Part shown: in pieces, positions 48,201 through 60,200 of the stretch
How positions within the stretch are numbered: position 1 is the stretch's first letter
How the letters are laid out: each line of letters opens with the position of its first letter
Origin: Phascolarctos cinereus
Taxonomy: Eukaryota; Chordata; Mammalia; Diprotodontia; Phascolarctidae
NCBI RefSeq assembly: GCF_002099425.1
Contig: NW_018344194.1
Span: 1,984,001-2,048,000 of the forward strand
DNA length: 64,000 nucleotides
Direction of reading: 5' to 3'
The notes under the pieces: generated by a model
The model's database searches: none
Seen by the model: the letters and a program-made list of their open reading frames with translations, nothing else
What the model was told of the DNA's origin: nothing
Translations under genes and position numbers: made by a program

Positions 48201-51200
48201 TTTGGATTTTCCTCTACTTGTGAAGGACGGACATCCCCTCATCCTCTCCACCACCCTAAATTGCTAAAGCATCAGTCGCTCTCGTCATTTCTACGTCCAC
48301 GTCATTGCTTCTCTCCAGAGACAGTGCCCAAGTTCATCGCTTCTCACTGGGTTTTCCCTCATCGGTCCCCCCAATCCCATCGTTCACCTTCTACCTCCTC
48401 AATAAATCCAGGGACTCCTGACAATCTACAGGCTCCAACAGAAACATCTCTGCCATTTCAGTCTCCTTCCTTTGCCCTGGCTGTGCCCCGTCCTTGGAAT
48501 CTTCCTGATGTACCTCGGCCCCCCACCTAACTGTAGTGTGCACATGTACTGGAGTCACCTTCATCTCTAGGTGGGGTACCCCCGAGAGAACAAAAGCTTG
48601 GTGTTCCTCACCCCCCAGGCAGGGAGGTGGGGCGCAGAGGGCCCCGCAGGGGCCAGCTGCCAAGCCCCCTGGGGTTCTCAGGGCAGGAGAGCCTCACCAG
48701 CCTCTCCTTGTCTTTCTTGCCCTTCTTGCCCTTGTCTTCCTCTGCTTGCGCCTCACGCCTTTTCTCCTTCTCCCTCCTGGCCTCCTTGCCGGCCTCTTCC
48801 TTCAGCCTGGTCTGTAAGTGCTCTAGTTCTGCCTGCAGCCTGCCCTGCTTGGCCCTCTCCTTCTCCAGATACAACAGCAGCTCCTGCTTCTGCTTCTGGA
48901 GGGCGTCCACCGAGGCCTGCAGCAGCGCACTCACCTCTTTCTCCTTTTTCAGCTCCTCGCTGTGCATTTGTACCTCCAGCTCCAGCTGCTTCTGGCTAGC
49001 CACGCTCTGCTGGCGGGCATCCTCCAGCAGGGCCTGGAGCTGGGCGGCCCGCGCCTTTTCCTCCTTCAGCTTGCGCACAAAGGCGTGCTGCAGCTGTACC
49101 TCCTTCTGCGTGCACGCCTCGCCTGCGCGCTTGCTCAGCTGCTCTGTGACGAGGCGCTCGTGGTTCAGGGCCTCGCTGAGCTCTGCCGAACGGCCCCTCT
49201 CCACCTCCAGCGCCCTCTGGAGCTCGCATGCCTGGCTGCGCTCCTGGCACAGGAGCGCCTCACAGCGCGAGTACTCGATTTGAAGCTCCTTTTTCAGGTT
49301 GTCCTTCTCAGCCTGCTCATGCTGGAGGCTGACCGCAAGCTGCCCATTCTGGCTGCGCAACTTGTCCAGAGAAGCCTGCAGCTCCTGTGTGGGGAGAAGA
49401 AGGGCCACTGTTGCAGCCGGCCTCGCCTCGGCCTCCTCCCACAGTCAGTCTCGGGCACGGTCACACCCACCCACAAATGCCCCAGCCACCAACTGCCGCA
49501 AGCCTTCCCCCCCGCCCCGTCTGTCCCTGGATGTCCAGGGGCTGCGACTGGGAATGGGCGCCCCAGCTTCCCTCCAGGCCCCCCATGTGCACACCCACCT
49601 CGATGGTCCTGGACTTCAGCTCGTCCTTCTCCAGACTCTGCCGCTGCTCCTCTTCCACGAAGGCCTGCAGCTCCTTTGCCTTCTGCTTCTCGCCCTGCAG
49701 CACGTCCAGGGCTGCCTTCAGCTCTTGCTCTTTGCTTTCCAGCAGGGATCTGCGTGAAGAACAGGGACCACCATGTTTCATTTTAGGAAAAGGAGACCCA
49801 ACGGCAGATGGTGCAAAGCTCCCTGTCTAACGGCCTGAGAACAAGCACCAGCCTTGGCCTGGGCACAGCCAGGCCGAGCCCCGGCAGAGCAGCCGCGGCC
49901 GCAGGCACTCAGCTCGCTCTGTTCCTTACGACTCCTCAGGACTGCCCCCATCCCTCACCTGTCTTTCCTTTCCCTCTTGTGCCCGTGGCTGCCCACGCTG
50001 CCTCCTTCCCTACCCACTGGCTCTGTCCGACACTCTGGGTGCTCTGGCGGTGCCAATTGTTCATTTATTTATTTGTTTATTTTTGGCTAGGCAATGGTGT
50101 TAAGTGACTTGCCCAGGGTCACACAGCTAGTAAGTGTTATGTGTCTGAGGTCCGATTTGAACTCAGGCCCTCCTGAATCCAGGGCCGGTGCCAAACTTAA
50201 AAACAAACCCAAAAGGGGCAGCTAGGTGGCACAGTGGATAGAACATCGGCCCTGACTGGCCCTGAAGTCAGGAGGACCTGAGTTCAAATCCGGCCTCAGA
50301 CACATAACACTTCCTGCTGTGCGACTCTGGGCAGGTCACTTAACCCCAACTGCCTCACTAAAAAACAAAACAAAACAAAACCTAAACCCAGAGCTGGGTT
50401 AGAGAAGCCAACTCTCTCCTGGCTGCACAGCCTTTAGAAATGTCCCAGCTCTGCTGCCCCGTTTCTCCCGGATCTGGAACCCTCAGCTTAGCCCATCACC
50501 CTACTCTAGAATCCCTCTGCAGCTCCCACAAATCCTGCAATGCTCCAGGCCCTGACCTCACAATGTCTGTCACTGTTAACTCGCCTGGCTTGGCCTGCCT
50601 TTCCTCTTTTCCTATCTTTTCTGGCCTGGCCTGGCCTTTCCTTTGCTGTCTTATACTACAACCTGTCACTTCTGATTTCTCCTAATTCATAATCCTTTAA
50701 AGGCCTAAAGTGGGAAGATGTTGCCAAAGCCATCCGCTCCAAACTCTACCTGACTAGGAACTCCTTCCCAACACACCTGGCACGACAAGGCCATCAAGGA
50801 AGGCCCCTTTCAGACAGCTCCGCAAGCTTGAGTCTGCGACTCCTAGCCTTGATTCCTGGTTCTGCCTTCCTGGGCCACGCGGAACCAAGCTAATAATCCC
50901 ATTTCCTCAGGATGACTCTTGAAGACAACTGTCATATCTCCAACTCGATCCCCTTCCTCCTTTGGACTGTCCCTAGTTCCTCCCATGGATCCTGAAGGGG
51001 AAGCCTCGAGGCCTCTCCACGCTTCTCCTTACCCTCCACTGGACCCAGCCTGTGGTTCTGCCTAAAAGACAGCGTCCAGGACTGAACACAAGCATCCTAG
51101 CTGGGGCTGACCCCAGCACAAGGCAGTGCGAGCCTCTCTGAAAACAGCCACAGATGCCAGTTTTTTATGGCGGCTGTAGCACACACATTGATTTTTATTC

Positions 51201-54200
51201 AGCTTAAAAAGCTATTCTAGGGGGCAGCTAGGTGGTGCAGTGGATGGAGCACTGGGCCTGGATTCAGGAGGACCTGAGTTCAAATCCAACCTCAGACACA
51301 TAACACTAGCTGTGTGACCCTGGGCAAGTCACTTAATCCCGTTGTGAGACCAAAAAAAAAAAACTATTCTAAAGACTTCCAGATTCCATTCAATTCCTGT
51401 CTGCAGAGTCTGAAAAGATCATGATAACTTCTCTATCCCACCCTTCCTGGACAAGCTCCTCCAGGGCTGCTGAACATTTCCTAACTGCTAAATCACAGCG
51501 TCTAAAGAAAGCATCACAGATGGTGAGCTACAGCGGATGAAACAGGGGCCCCGACAAGCCCGAGGCCCTTCCTCAGCCCTTCTCCTCAGGAGCTCTCAGC
51601 AGCTGCTGCCTCTGCCAACCAGTCCGTGTCCTTCCTTCCCGCCCTGGGTGGTCTGTGTCAGCATCGGAGCCCCAGCCCACATGGAGGAGCGTGGTCCAGG
51701 CCCCATTCTGGGTAACGTCAGGGAATCTCACAGTTTTCATTTCCAAAACCTCCAGAGCCACCCTTCTCGCCCTCCTGCCTGCCCATTCCACATTACTAAC
51801 TGTATGGCCTGTGGGCATCTCAAACCCAACATGTCCAAAACTCCTCCCACTGCGCCAACTTCCCTCCAGGAACCCGTCCCCTGCTGTGAGCACACCAGCA
51901 CGGACAAAGGCCCCAAAGGCCGACTCTCTCTTGTTCTTAGTCAACATTAGGAGAAGGGGCTCTTGAGGCCTCTTTCTCGCTCTAGACCAATTATGTCCAC
52001 CGTTCTATTCCATACATGGGGATTCGTTTGCCTGGACTCCTCACGGGCACCTTCAGTTAGTCCAGAGCCCACGGACCTTGAAGACAGTACATGCTAGCCT
52101 GCGTGTCCCTACATGCAGCTGGGTTTTCTCTTCCCCGGGCTAAATAGCTCTAGTGATTTCCATCCGGTGTTGAGGACATTCACCAGGTTCCATGCCCCCT
52201 GTCCAGCCCAAGCATCACTCAGCCCAAGGACCACTTTGTCCACAACACCCACCTGGCACAGTCTCATGTTCCGATTCTCCCCTTTCCCCAGAGTCGTGGA
52301 CCCCACCACCCACCTCCGCGTTTGTCGCACCTGCGCCTGGTTCTCCTCACACCTCCCCACCTGATTTCCCTTTTCTCAGTCAACAAGCATTTATGAGCCG
52401 CAGCATAGAAAGCTCAGAGGGGAGAGGCTGGAAAGGTCCAGGACTGCCAATCCATGCCAGCCTGGGGCTGCGCGGTGCCTCAGGGGGATTGACTGGCTCT
52501 GCAGACAGAAGGCATCAGGATGGACAGGGCACAGGGAAGGCCTGCTCGCAAAGCGGGGTGGAGAAGGGGAGCTTTGGGGGCAGAATCCTGGGGCAGCCAC
52601 CCCAGGCAGGGAGAAGGAGGGAAGACATCTCCACTCCCACTGCTCTGATGGTCTTCAGCTCACCATCAGGGCTCCTGCAGCTCCTTCCTTCACGCCACAG
52701 CCCACCCTCCCAAGTCACCTGTGCTCCTTGCCTGCCGCCCTCCCCAAAGGCCCCCTCACATGCCAAATCTAAGGCGCTTGGCATTCTGGGCTCCTGGTGA
52801 TGTCATCCTCCCCTGGTTCTCCCACTCTCCAGTCCCCCCACCCCGTCTCCTTGGCTAATTTTCAGGCGTGCATCGTGCCACACCCACTAACTGGGGGTGT
52901 CCCTTCCATCTTTTCTGTCCCTCAGGGATCTCTCCTCAGCCTCGGGAGGGAGCTCCGTCAGACTGTGAGCTCCTCAAGGGCAGGGCCTTTCTTGGCCTGT
53001 CTTTTCATCCCAGCACTTGGTATGCAGAAGGTGCTTAATCAATGCTTATCCACTGACTACTACCTAATAGGTATAGTAAAGGATCATGCAGAGATGTGGA
53101 GCGAGACAACCATGTGGCCGCATGCTATTAGGCACAGGCATTAACAAGGTGATGGGAGGGAGTCCTCCAAGCCCATGACCTCAGCTGTTTGCACAGAGGC
53201 AAGAGGTCCCAGCCCGGGGCCATTGCGCTCCTGCTGCCCTCGGCCCTGTCCACACCAATCCGGGGCTCAGGCCTGTGCGCTGCTCTGGGCAACACACTTT
53301 CAGAGGGACGAGGATGAGCTGAAGGGGGTCCAGCTGAACGGGCCCACCTCGTGGGAAGCTCTGGAGACAAGAGCGGGGAGGCCCTCACAGCACCTGTCTT
53401 TAAGGACCCCGCAGTGCTGGCAGAAGCAGATCCCTCCAGGGCCCCTCCCCCAGCCACATGCCCACACATGCCTCTACCTCAGGTGGCCGGCCTCCTGCTG
53501 GGCATCTCTCAGGGACTGGGAAAGGGTCTCCTTCTCCTGCCTGCATCCTTCAAGTTCAGACTTGAGTCCTTGTGCTGTGTTCTGAGCCACCAGCAGAAGC
53601 TTCTGGCTTTCTGTCCCCTTCTCTTGTTCCTCAGCAAGAGTCTTCTGCAAGTCCCTCACTAGGCATTTCTCTTGCTCGACTTTATACTCCAGCAACTCAA
53701 CTGGGGGGAAGGTAGGGAGCAGAGCAATAGGTCAAACCAGGCAGGTGCAGCGCCACCCACACCCACGTGGCGGGATACGTGGCCCCACCCACGTCCCACC
53801 CCCTCACTTTGCCTCCGGAACTGGTATTCCTGCTTGCTGCCATGGTCCTTGACGTTGGTGAGGGCCTCGTGGAGCTGCTGCAGCTTCTCCTGGCTCTGGA
53901 GATGGGTCATGCGGAGCTGGGCGTGCAAGGCCTGGATCTCGGCCAACAGGCCACTCCGGTCACTCAGATGCAGATTCTCTAAGGTTCTCTTCTGCAGTTC
54001 TCCCTGGGGAAAGAGCCAGGGCGGAATGAGTGCCACCGTGACACTGCCCGCAGGACCCAGGAAGAGTCTTGCCCGCCCGGCCCCCCACCCCAATCAGGAG
54101 AGGCCACGAGCCTGTCTGCCACCCGCCGTTACCTGCTCCTTGACGATGTCCTCCAGCTTTTCCAGCAGGGACCTTTCATCTCCCGACTCCAGATTGCATA

Positions 54201-57200
54201 GCTTGGACTGCAGCTCTATTTTGAGCACGTTCCGCTCCTTTTCCAGGACTTCTTGGATGGCGGGCAGAAATTCTCCCCAGTCAAAGCCCGTGTCCAAAGG
54301 CTCCTTCAACATGAAATAAAACCCGTAGTGTGGTAAGAAGGACAGCTTCCCCTCAAAACCCAGGCCTCCCAGGGGGGATGATCGCCAGGGCCTCCAAAGG
54401 GGCCTCCTGGGTGGACCACCACCCTGCCCCCCACCAGAGATGACCAGAGATAGCCCAGGACTTGCCCTACCAAAGGCCCCTGGGGCATGGGCACAGCTCT
54501 ACTCTAAGGACCTCAGACAGGGCATGGAATGTCCCCCATTAGAAAAGAGTCTCTTGAGAGCAGGGATGGTCTCATGCGCACATGCACACGCACGCGCGCG
54601 CGCGCACACACACACACACACAGCACCCAAATTTACTTGTCTGGTTCTAAACCCCAAGAGAACAAAGCCAGGAGGCACCTTAAGGCTAGTCCAGAAAAGC
54701 AGCTTTTCTTACCACTTGGATACCGGCCCCACCTGCTCCTATCCCTCCTTACATATTCTGTGTTCATAACAAATGAACTCCCTTCCTCTGAAGTCATGCC
54801 TCAGGCCAATGGGGTGGTCATAGTACACGAGCACCATGAGGGCTCTGGTGCTGGGCAGAGGCAGACAGACACCATCCCCACAGCACCGGCCCCCCGGCCC
54901 CCCCTTCCTCCTCCCCTCCCCTCAGGGGATGTTTTCCCCAGCCCTGTCTGTCCCAGCCTGACCTTCTCTCCTCTGGAGGGCACTTTGGTGAGATGGTCTT
55001 TGAGGGCCTGCACAGCCTCCAGCAAGCCCTGCCTCTCCTTCTGAAAGCAATCCAGGGGCGTGTGCAGCGGCTCACTGCCCAGCTCCGGGCCAGAGGCTTC
55101 AGCTTTGGACAAGACCAAGATCTGTTGGCTCTCATCACACACCATCTTCAGCAGCGCCTAAGGGCCAAACAGAGGATGGCGCGTTAGCAGTGGACATGCA
55201 CCCAACATGGCTTTCCTGAACCGTCAGGCAGTGGGGCTCTTCTGACCAGGGCACAGCAGCTCTGCTTCAGATGCGGCCAGGCTGCAGAGGATGGCACCGG
55301 CCCTGCCAGCTACTGGGGCACTGCTTCCCCCTCTTCTCTCTGACCCAGTGGCACCGGATGAACGCATTCCCTCCCTTCCCCACTCCTGCTAGGCCCCTCT
55401 GGAAAACGGCAGACCCTTGATCGACTGACCTAGGGCAGGAACAGAAGTGGAACGATTCTTGGCCAGCCAACATGCCCCATGTACGAGAGGACAAAGGGAG
55501 CTGCCAAGAAGACACGCCTCTGCTGCCACACTGCCTCACATGCTTACACGCCCCCACACCTGTGGCTGCATATACTCACAACATGCTTATGTGCCCCCAC
55601 GCTTCCATGGCTAATCATATTCACACCTTTGCTGCGACACCCCCACTCCCCTGCACACTCACACACGCATCCCCTTCACACTCATACTCACACCCCAGCT
55701 GCTACACCCCTCCCCTTACACACATTCCTCTCTTCCCCCACAACCCCAGAAGTTGTCCCAGGTAGGTGGCAAGGCCAAGCCACCCCTCAACAGAGAATCA
55801 TCTCTCCTCAGTCACCTTCTCCCCCACCCCCAGCACCCTCCAGCCCACCTCCCAGGCCCTTCTCCTGGTTCTGGACCATCTACCTCGAGCCCCTGTTCTG
55901 GGGCTGACACACACCCCTTTACTATTCTCATGTCCTCATTGCCTCCTACCAGATGAGGCCCCGCGGCCCCTTGCACCCACTGCCATGGCCAAACTGTCCT
56001 CCTAATGCCGCTCCTGCTCACTCGCTCTCAGGCCACTGCCCTCTCTGGGGGCTCCCAGGTATCAGGCCTCGAAAGCATAACCCACACCCACTCGTGCCCC
56101 TTGGGGCCCATCTGACACCTCGTCCTCACTCATGTGCAAAGCTCAGCCCTCTCTTCTCTCATGCCCTCTTCTTACTCTCTCCCCACTGCCATCCTCCTCA
56201 TTCAGATCACTCCCAGGAAGGAGTTTGGGGAAACCGTCACCGGTTTCTTCCCGCCCCAATCTGCTGGGCTCTCCTGGCTGAGGCTCTGCCCCCTGATGTC
56301 TAGCTCCTCGGCACCCCCCTGTAGATCACCCCCTAGCCCTGGGAGTCCTGCCAGCACTGTCCTCCTCCCCCTATCCTTGTCGATTTCAGTGGATTGTGGC
56401 ATCACTACTGAGAGGAGGCAGGTCAGACTCATTGTGGCCCACCACCACCCTTGCCACCTCTGCCCACTGGCTTGCTTCATGGCCTCTCCCAAACCCATCC
56501 CCACTGCATTCTGATGACCTTGCTTTGGTCCCCCCCCTGCCCCTCCTGCACCAAAGTCTTTCCAAACTCATCTGCCTGCCTTCAAAGGGTCCTTCCAAAA
56601 GCTTCCTGACTGAGGGGATGCCAGGCACCCAGTGTCTGTCTGAAGCAGCCGGGCCTGTGGTCAGGAAGACCCGAGTTCAAATCCAGCCTTGGACACTGCC
56701 TGGCTGCGTGACCCTGGACGAGTAACAAGTAACCTCTGCCTGCTTCTGCTTCCTCCACTGTAAAGTGGGCACAACAAGAGCACCAGCCTCCCAGGCCGTC
56801 GCCAGGATCAGATGAGGCGTGTTTGCTGGAAAGAGCTCAGCCCAGTGCCCGGCACACAGTCGACACTCTCTAAACGCTTCTTCCCTTTCTCCTCCCTTTC
56901 TCTTGTCTCCGAGATGAAATGTAAATTCCAGGCCACTCCAAGTTATCTCCGCATTCCCCGACACCGGGCTTCTGCCTAAGCCATCCCTTGGGGGCCATGC
57001 CACCTGCCTGCCTGCAAGTGTTCTGCAGGTTCCGCCAAGGCATCCTGGCACACTCCCTCTTCCTGACTTCCCATCACGCCTCCCCATTACAGCCCACGAT
57101 ACGTCCCGGGGGGCCCAGGCCTGGGCTCTCGCCTCACAGTCAGCCACCCTGTGCCAGGAGGATTTCTGTGAACACGGAGATCCCCACCCTATACCAGGTG

Positions 57201-60200
57201 CCTCGGACCTTCTTGGACATTATGAAAGACTAAGGGACTTGCCTGGGGTCACATGGCCTGGAGGTGTCAGGGTAGAGATCTGAACTGAGGTCCTCCTTCC
57301 ACTAGGCGGGGCTGCCTCAACTACTAGCATTCTCATGATGATTACCACTGCTTAAAATACTACTCATAACTAATACTGCTAGAGCACAACCCTGCATCCA
57401 TGGTCTCCTCAGCCCTTTGCCCACTACAGGCATGACAGATAATGTCATTCCCATCTGGCCGATGAGGACGCCAAGACGCAGAGAGGCAAAGGACTTGCCC
57501 TGGGTCACAGGGAGGAAGGCTCAGGAGCAGGACAGGCTGCCGGGTATTCCTGCGCCCAAGCCTGCATTTCTCTCCACGCCCCCTTGCCAAGGGTAAAGAA
57601 GACTGTGTGTTCAAGGCTGGAAACAAGCAGAGCCAAAGAGCCACATGTGGTAGACAGACACCATGCCTGCTGCTGGACCTGCCGGGGCCCTCGGGGCCCA
57701 TGCCAAGGGAGCAGTCGGGCCAAGCACCCCTAGTAGGGCAGCACCGGGCAAGAAACCCAAGGCACTGGCTCTCTGGGCACTGGAGAAGTGTGGCAGGTAT
57801 CTGTCTGACATGAAAGGATGCTCCACTGCTCCCAGTAAACGGCAAAGCAAAAAAGCTCCTTTCCACTTCCATCTTTGGAACGCACTTATCCAGCCCACGC
57901 CTTGAACAAATGCATGTCATTCAGGTGGGTTTGGGACCGCAGCGAGGCAAAGCCATTCAGGCCCCGTGAGGCAGGGGGGAGGCCCGTATTACACAGTTCT
58001 ACCTCGGACCACACTATGCAATAAAGACTCCCCAGATGGCTTCACAAATGAGGAGGTCCTCCGACCCCAAACCCTGTTCTGAAGGGGGTCAGCTGGCTGA
58101 GGTCCCAGAGGCAGCAAGCCCTGCAGACCAGAAGCTTCAGAGAGAGGTCAGGGACTCAGTCATCCATTCAATGAGACCTCAATTGGGTCACACCCAGGGG
58201 AAACCTCTGCCTGGTCTAAGTATCAGGAGGAGAGATGGGCGGGCACCTTTTTTTCCATCCTGGTCTGGGATATTTGCTATATCTTTTATGCCACATAACC
58301 TGAATCACATTCCAAAGCCTCCTGGCCTCTTTGCACCCAGAGGCAAAGCTGAATAGGCAGCCAGGTGCCTCTGGGTCTGGGCCTATCACTGCTGATGTCA
58401 TGATGCCTGGCACTGCCCTGTCCACCAGTGACAAGAGCTGATGGGCACCAAGGGCACAGCCAATGCCACCCTCCCTTGTTCCTGCTCCTCTCAGAGACAC
58501 TAATGCTCCCCTCGGCTCAGCAGCTGGCACACCCAAGGAGGCAGATGGACACCATGGCCCCTGACTGCTGGCCTCCAGGGCGGGCCTCCCCCAACTCGTT
58601 GCTTTCCCAGATTTGCTCAGGGTGTTTTTGTGTGGGAGGAAGCTTGGCTACTCTGGAAAGACACCAGATATGGAACCCAACACTAGGCCCTTTGACATTA
58701 ATCGAGGACTGTGCCAGGTGTTGTAACGACCCTTGGTGATGGTGCCCATGACAGCTTTGGGCAGGACTCACATACCCAAGCCCCTCAGGATGATTACCTT
58801 CATCTGTCTGGAATGCATTTCTAACTTATCGTTCATTGGTCTGAAAGGCCTCTGAACCACTCCAGATTTCTGCAGACAAGCCACAAGGTGGGTATGTGGA
58901 GGTCTTGATCTTTCTGAATCTTGCTTTAGTCTGTCGGAAAATCTGAAAGATCACTACCTAAAAGAGAACAAAAACAGAAGGTCAGAGCGGTCACAAGTGA
59001 CCTCTCAGGCCAGCCCGTGCAGGCCTATTCCTAAGAAGCTGGTGAACAGGAGGGGGCCCTTCGGTCTGCGTCTCCACAGCCAAGAGAAGGGCAGCGCTCT
59101 GGGGTCAAGGAGGAGGCTCCCAAGGCACACTGGCACAAAAGATGCACCAATCACACATTCTAGTCAAGGGTGGGAAGGAGACGTTTATTGTTTGAACAGA
59201 GTCATTCGTGGATCGAACGACCATTAAAGATAATTTGGGACATCTATGAGTCCTTCTTGGCCAGATAGGGGCTGCGCTGCCTGACCCTACCTCCGTCACC
59301 ACCATTGGGAATGTGGGCCCCCCCACCTCCCAGGAGCACCCCAGCTTAGAGCCCTTCTCAGGGGAAAGGCTGGCAGGAGGAGGCCCGGGGGCAGCACCAA
59401 CTCACTGACATCATGTCCATCGCTGTCCGCACCTAAGCCGCCTACTTTGGACTGCAGGTCTTCTTGAGAATCCGTTGCTGTTAGAATGAAGTCTTCATCT
59501 TTGTCCTATTCAAAACAGGTGGATTTCTAGCTACCCTAGTCACACCCCACACTTATAAATGCCCACTACCCTGGGAGAGGTATTAAGTTCCCAATCTCAA
59601 TCAGAAAACCAAAGGCACTTATTTTGAAAAAACAGATGAATACCTACCTGACAGTTAGTTATTAGCCATTCAGTCATTGCTAAGTGGAACTTAAGATTTG
59701 TTATTGTTTTTAAAATACTGCTCAAAAAACCATAAACCCAGAGTTAGCTTGAAAAGACAAAACCATCTGCACTGGACGTGAGTGCACATACTGAATCGAC
59801 TCCCCAGCCTCAATCCCAGATGGGCTCTCAGGCCTCACTTAGACCGAGGGTGAACCCTCCAGTCCATGAGAGAAGAAAGTCAGCTCATTTCCCTGCGTCC
59901 ACAACACTAGAGTGGTGAATGTCCTTCAAGTCCTCTGCACTGCTCTCACAAATGAAGCTCTCCCCAAATTCAACAGCCAAAAGCAATTCTTTACAAAGCT
60001 CTCCTTCCCTCCTCAAGCCTTGGCCCCCTAAGCCTGGACAACCTGCATCAGACACAGCTGTGCCTGAGGACCAAACGCCCATTTAAACACATCTCCCCAG
60101 AGGACAACAAATTGGGGGTTGACCTGCAGAAAGCTAGGCTTGCCTACACACCGTGTTGACCGCTGGGCTCCGAGCCATGTTTCAAAAGCTGCTTTCATAA

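Larger units (their letters stand above)
45423..48697 (-). other. PCNT: PCNT intron w10-w11
   Basis: The intron is 3,275 bases. It contains reversed L2 relics (45,560-45,790 and 46,400-47,010), a reversed MIR (47,330-47,470) and a long pyrimidine-rich stretch that looks like an old LINE (47,540-48,550). Remaining unique parts hold nothing I can name. Confidence 0.75.
49750..53477 (-). other. PCNT: PCNT intron w8-w9
   Basis: The intron is 3,728 bases. It contains an inverted pair of CORE-SINEs (50,061-50,191 and 50,215-50,381), a reversed CR1/L3 3' end interrupted by a third CORE-SINE (51,221-51,361), and L2 3' relics (51,640-51,900 and 52,800-53,065). The remaining sequence, including 52,080-52,780 and 53,100-53,470, is unique, and I see nothing in it. 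Confidence 0.8.
55158..58797 (-). other. PCNT: PCNT intron w4-w5
   Basis: The intron is 3,640 bases. A C-rich stretch at 55,500-56,540 may be old LINE sequence. MIR relics lie at 56,650-56,885 (forward), 57,190-57,320 and 57,330-57,565 (both reversed). The rest, notably 57,570-58,790, is unique sequence in which I see nothing. Confidence 0.75.

Noticed and set aside
48627-49786. Long plus-strand open frames (218 and 274 codons) over PCNT exons w9-w10
   Set aside because: They are antisense shadows of the GC-rich coiled-coil exons: Cys/Ser/Leu-rich, without any family resemblance, and they ignore the splice sites of the real gene.
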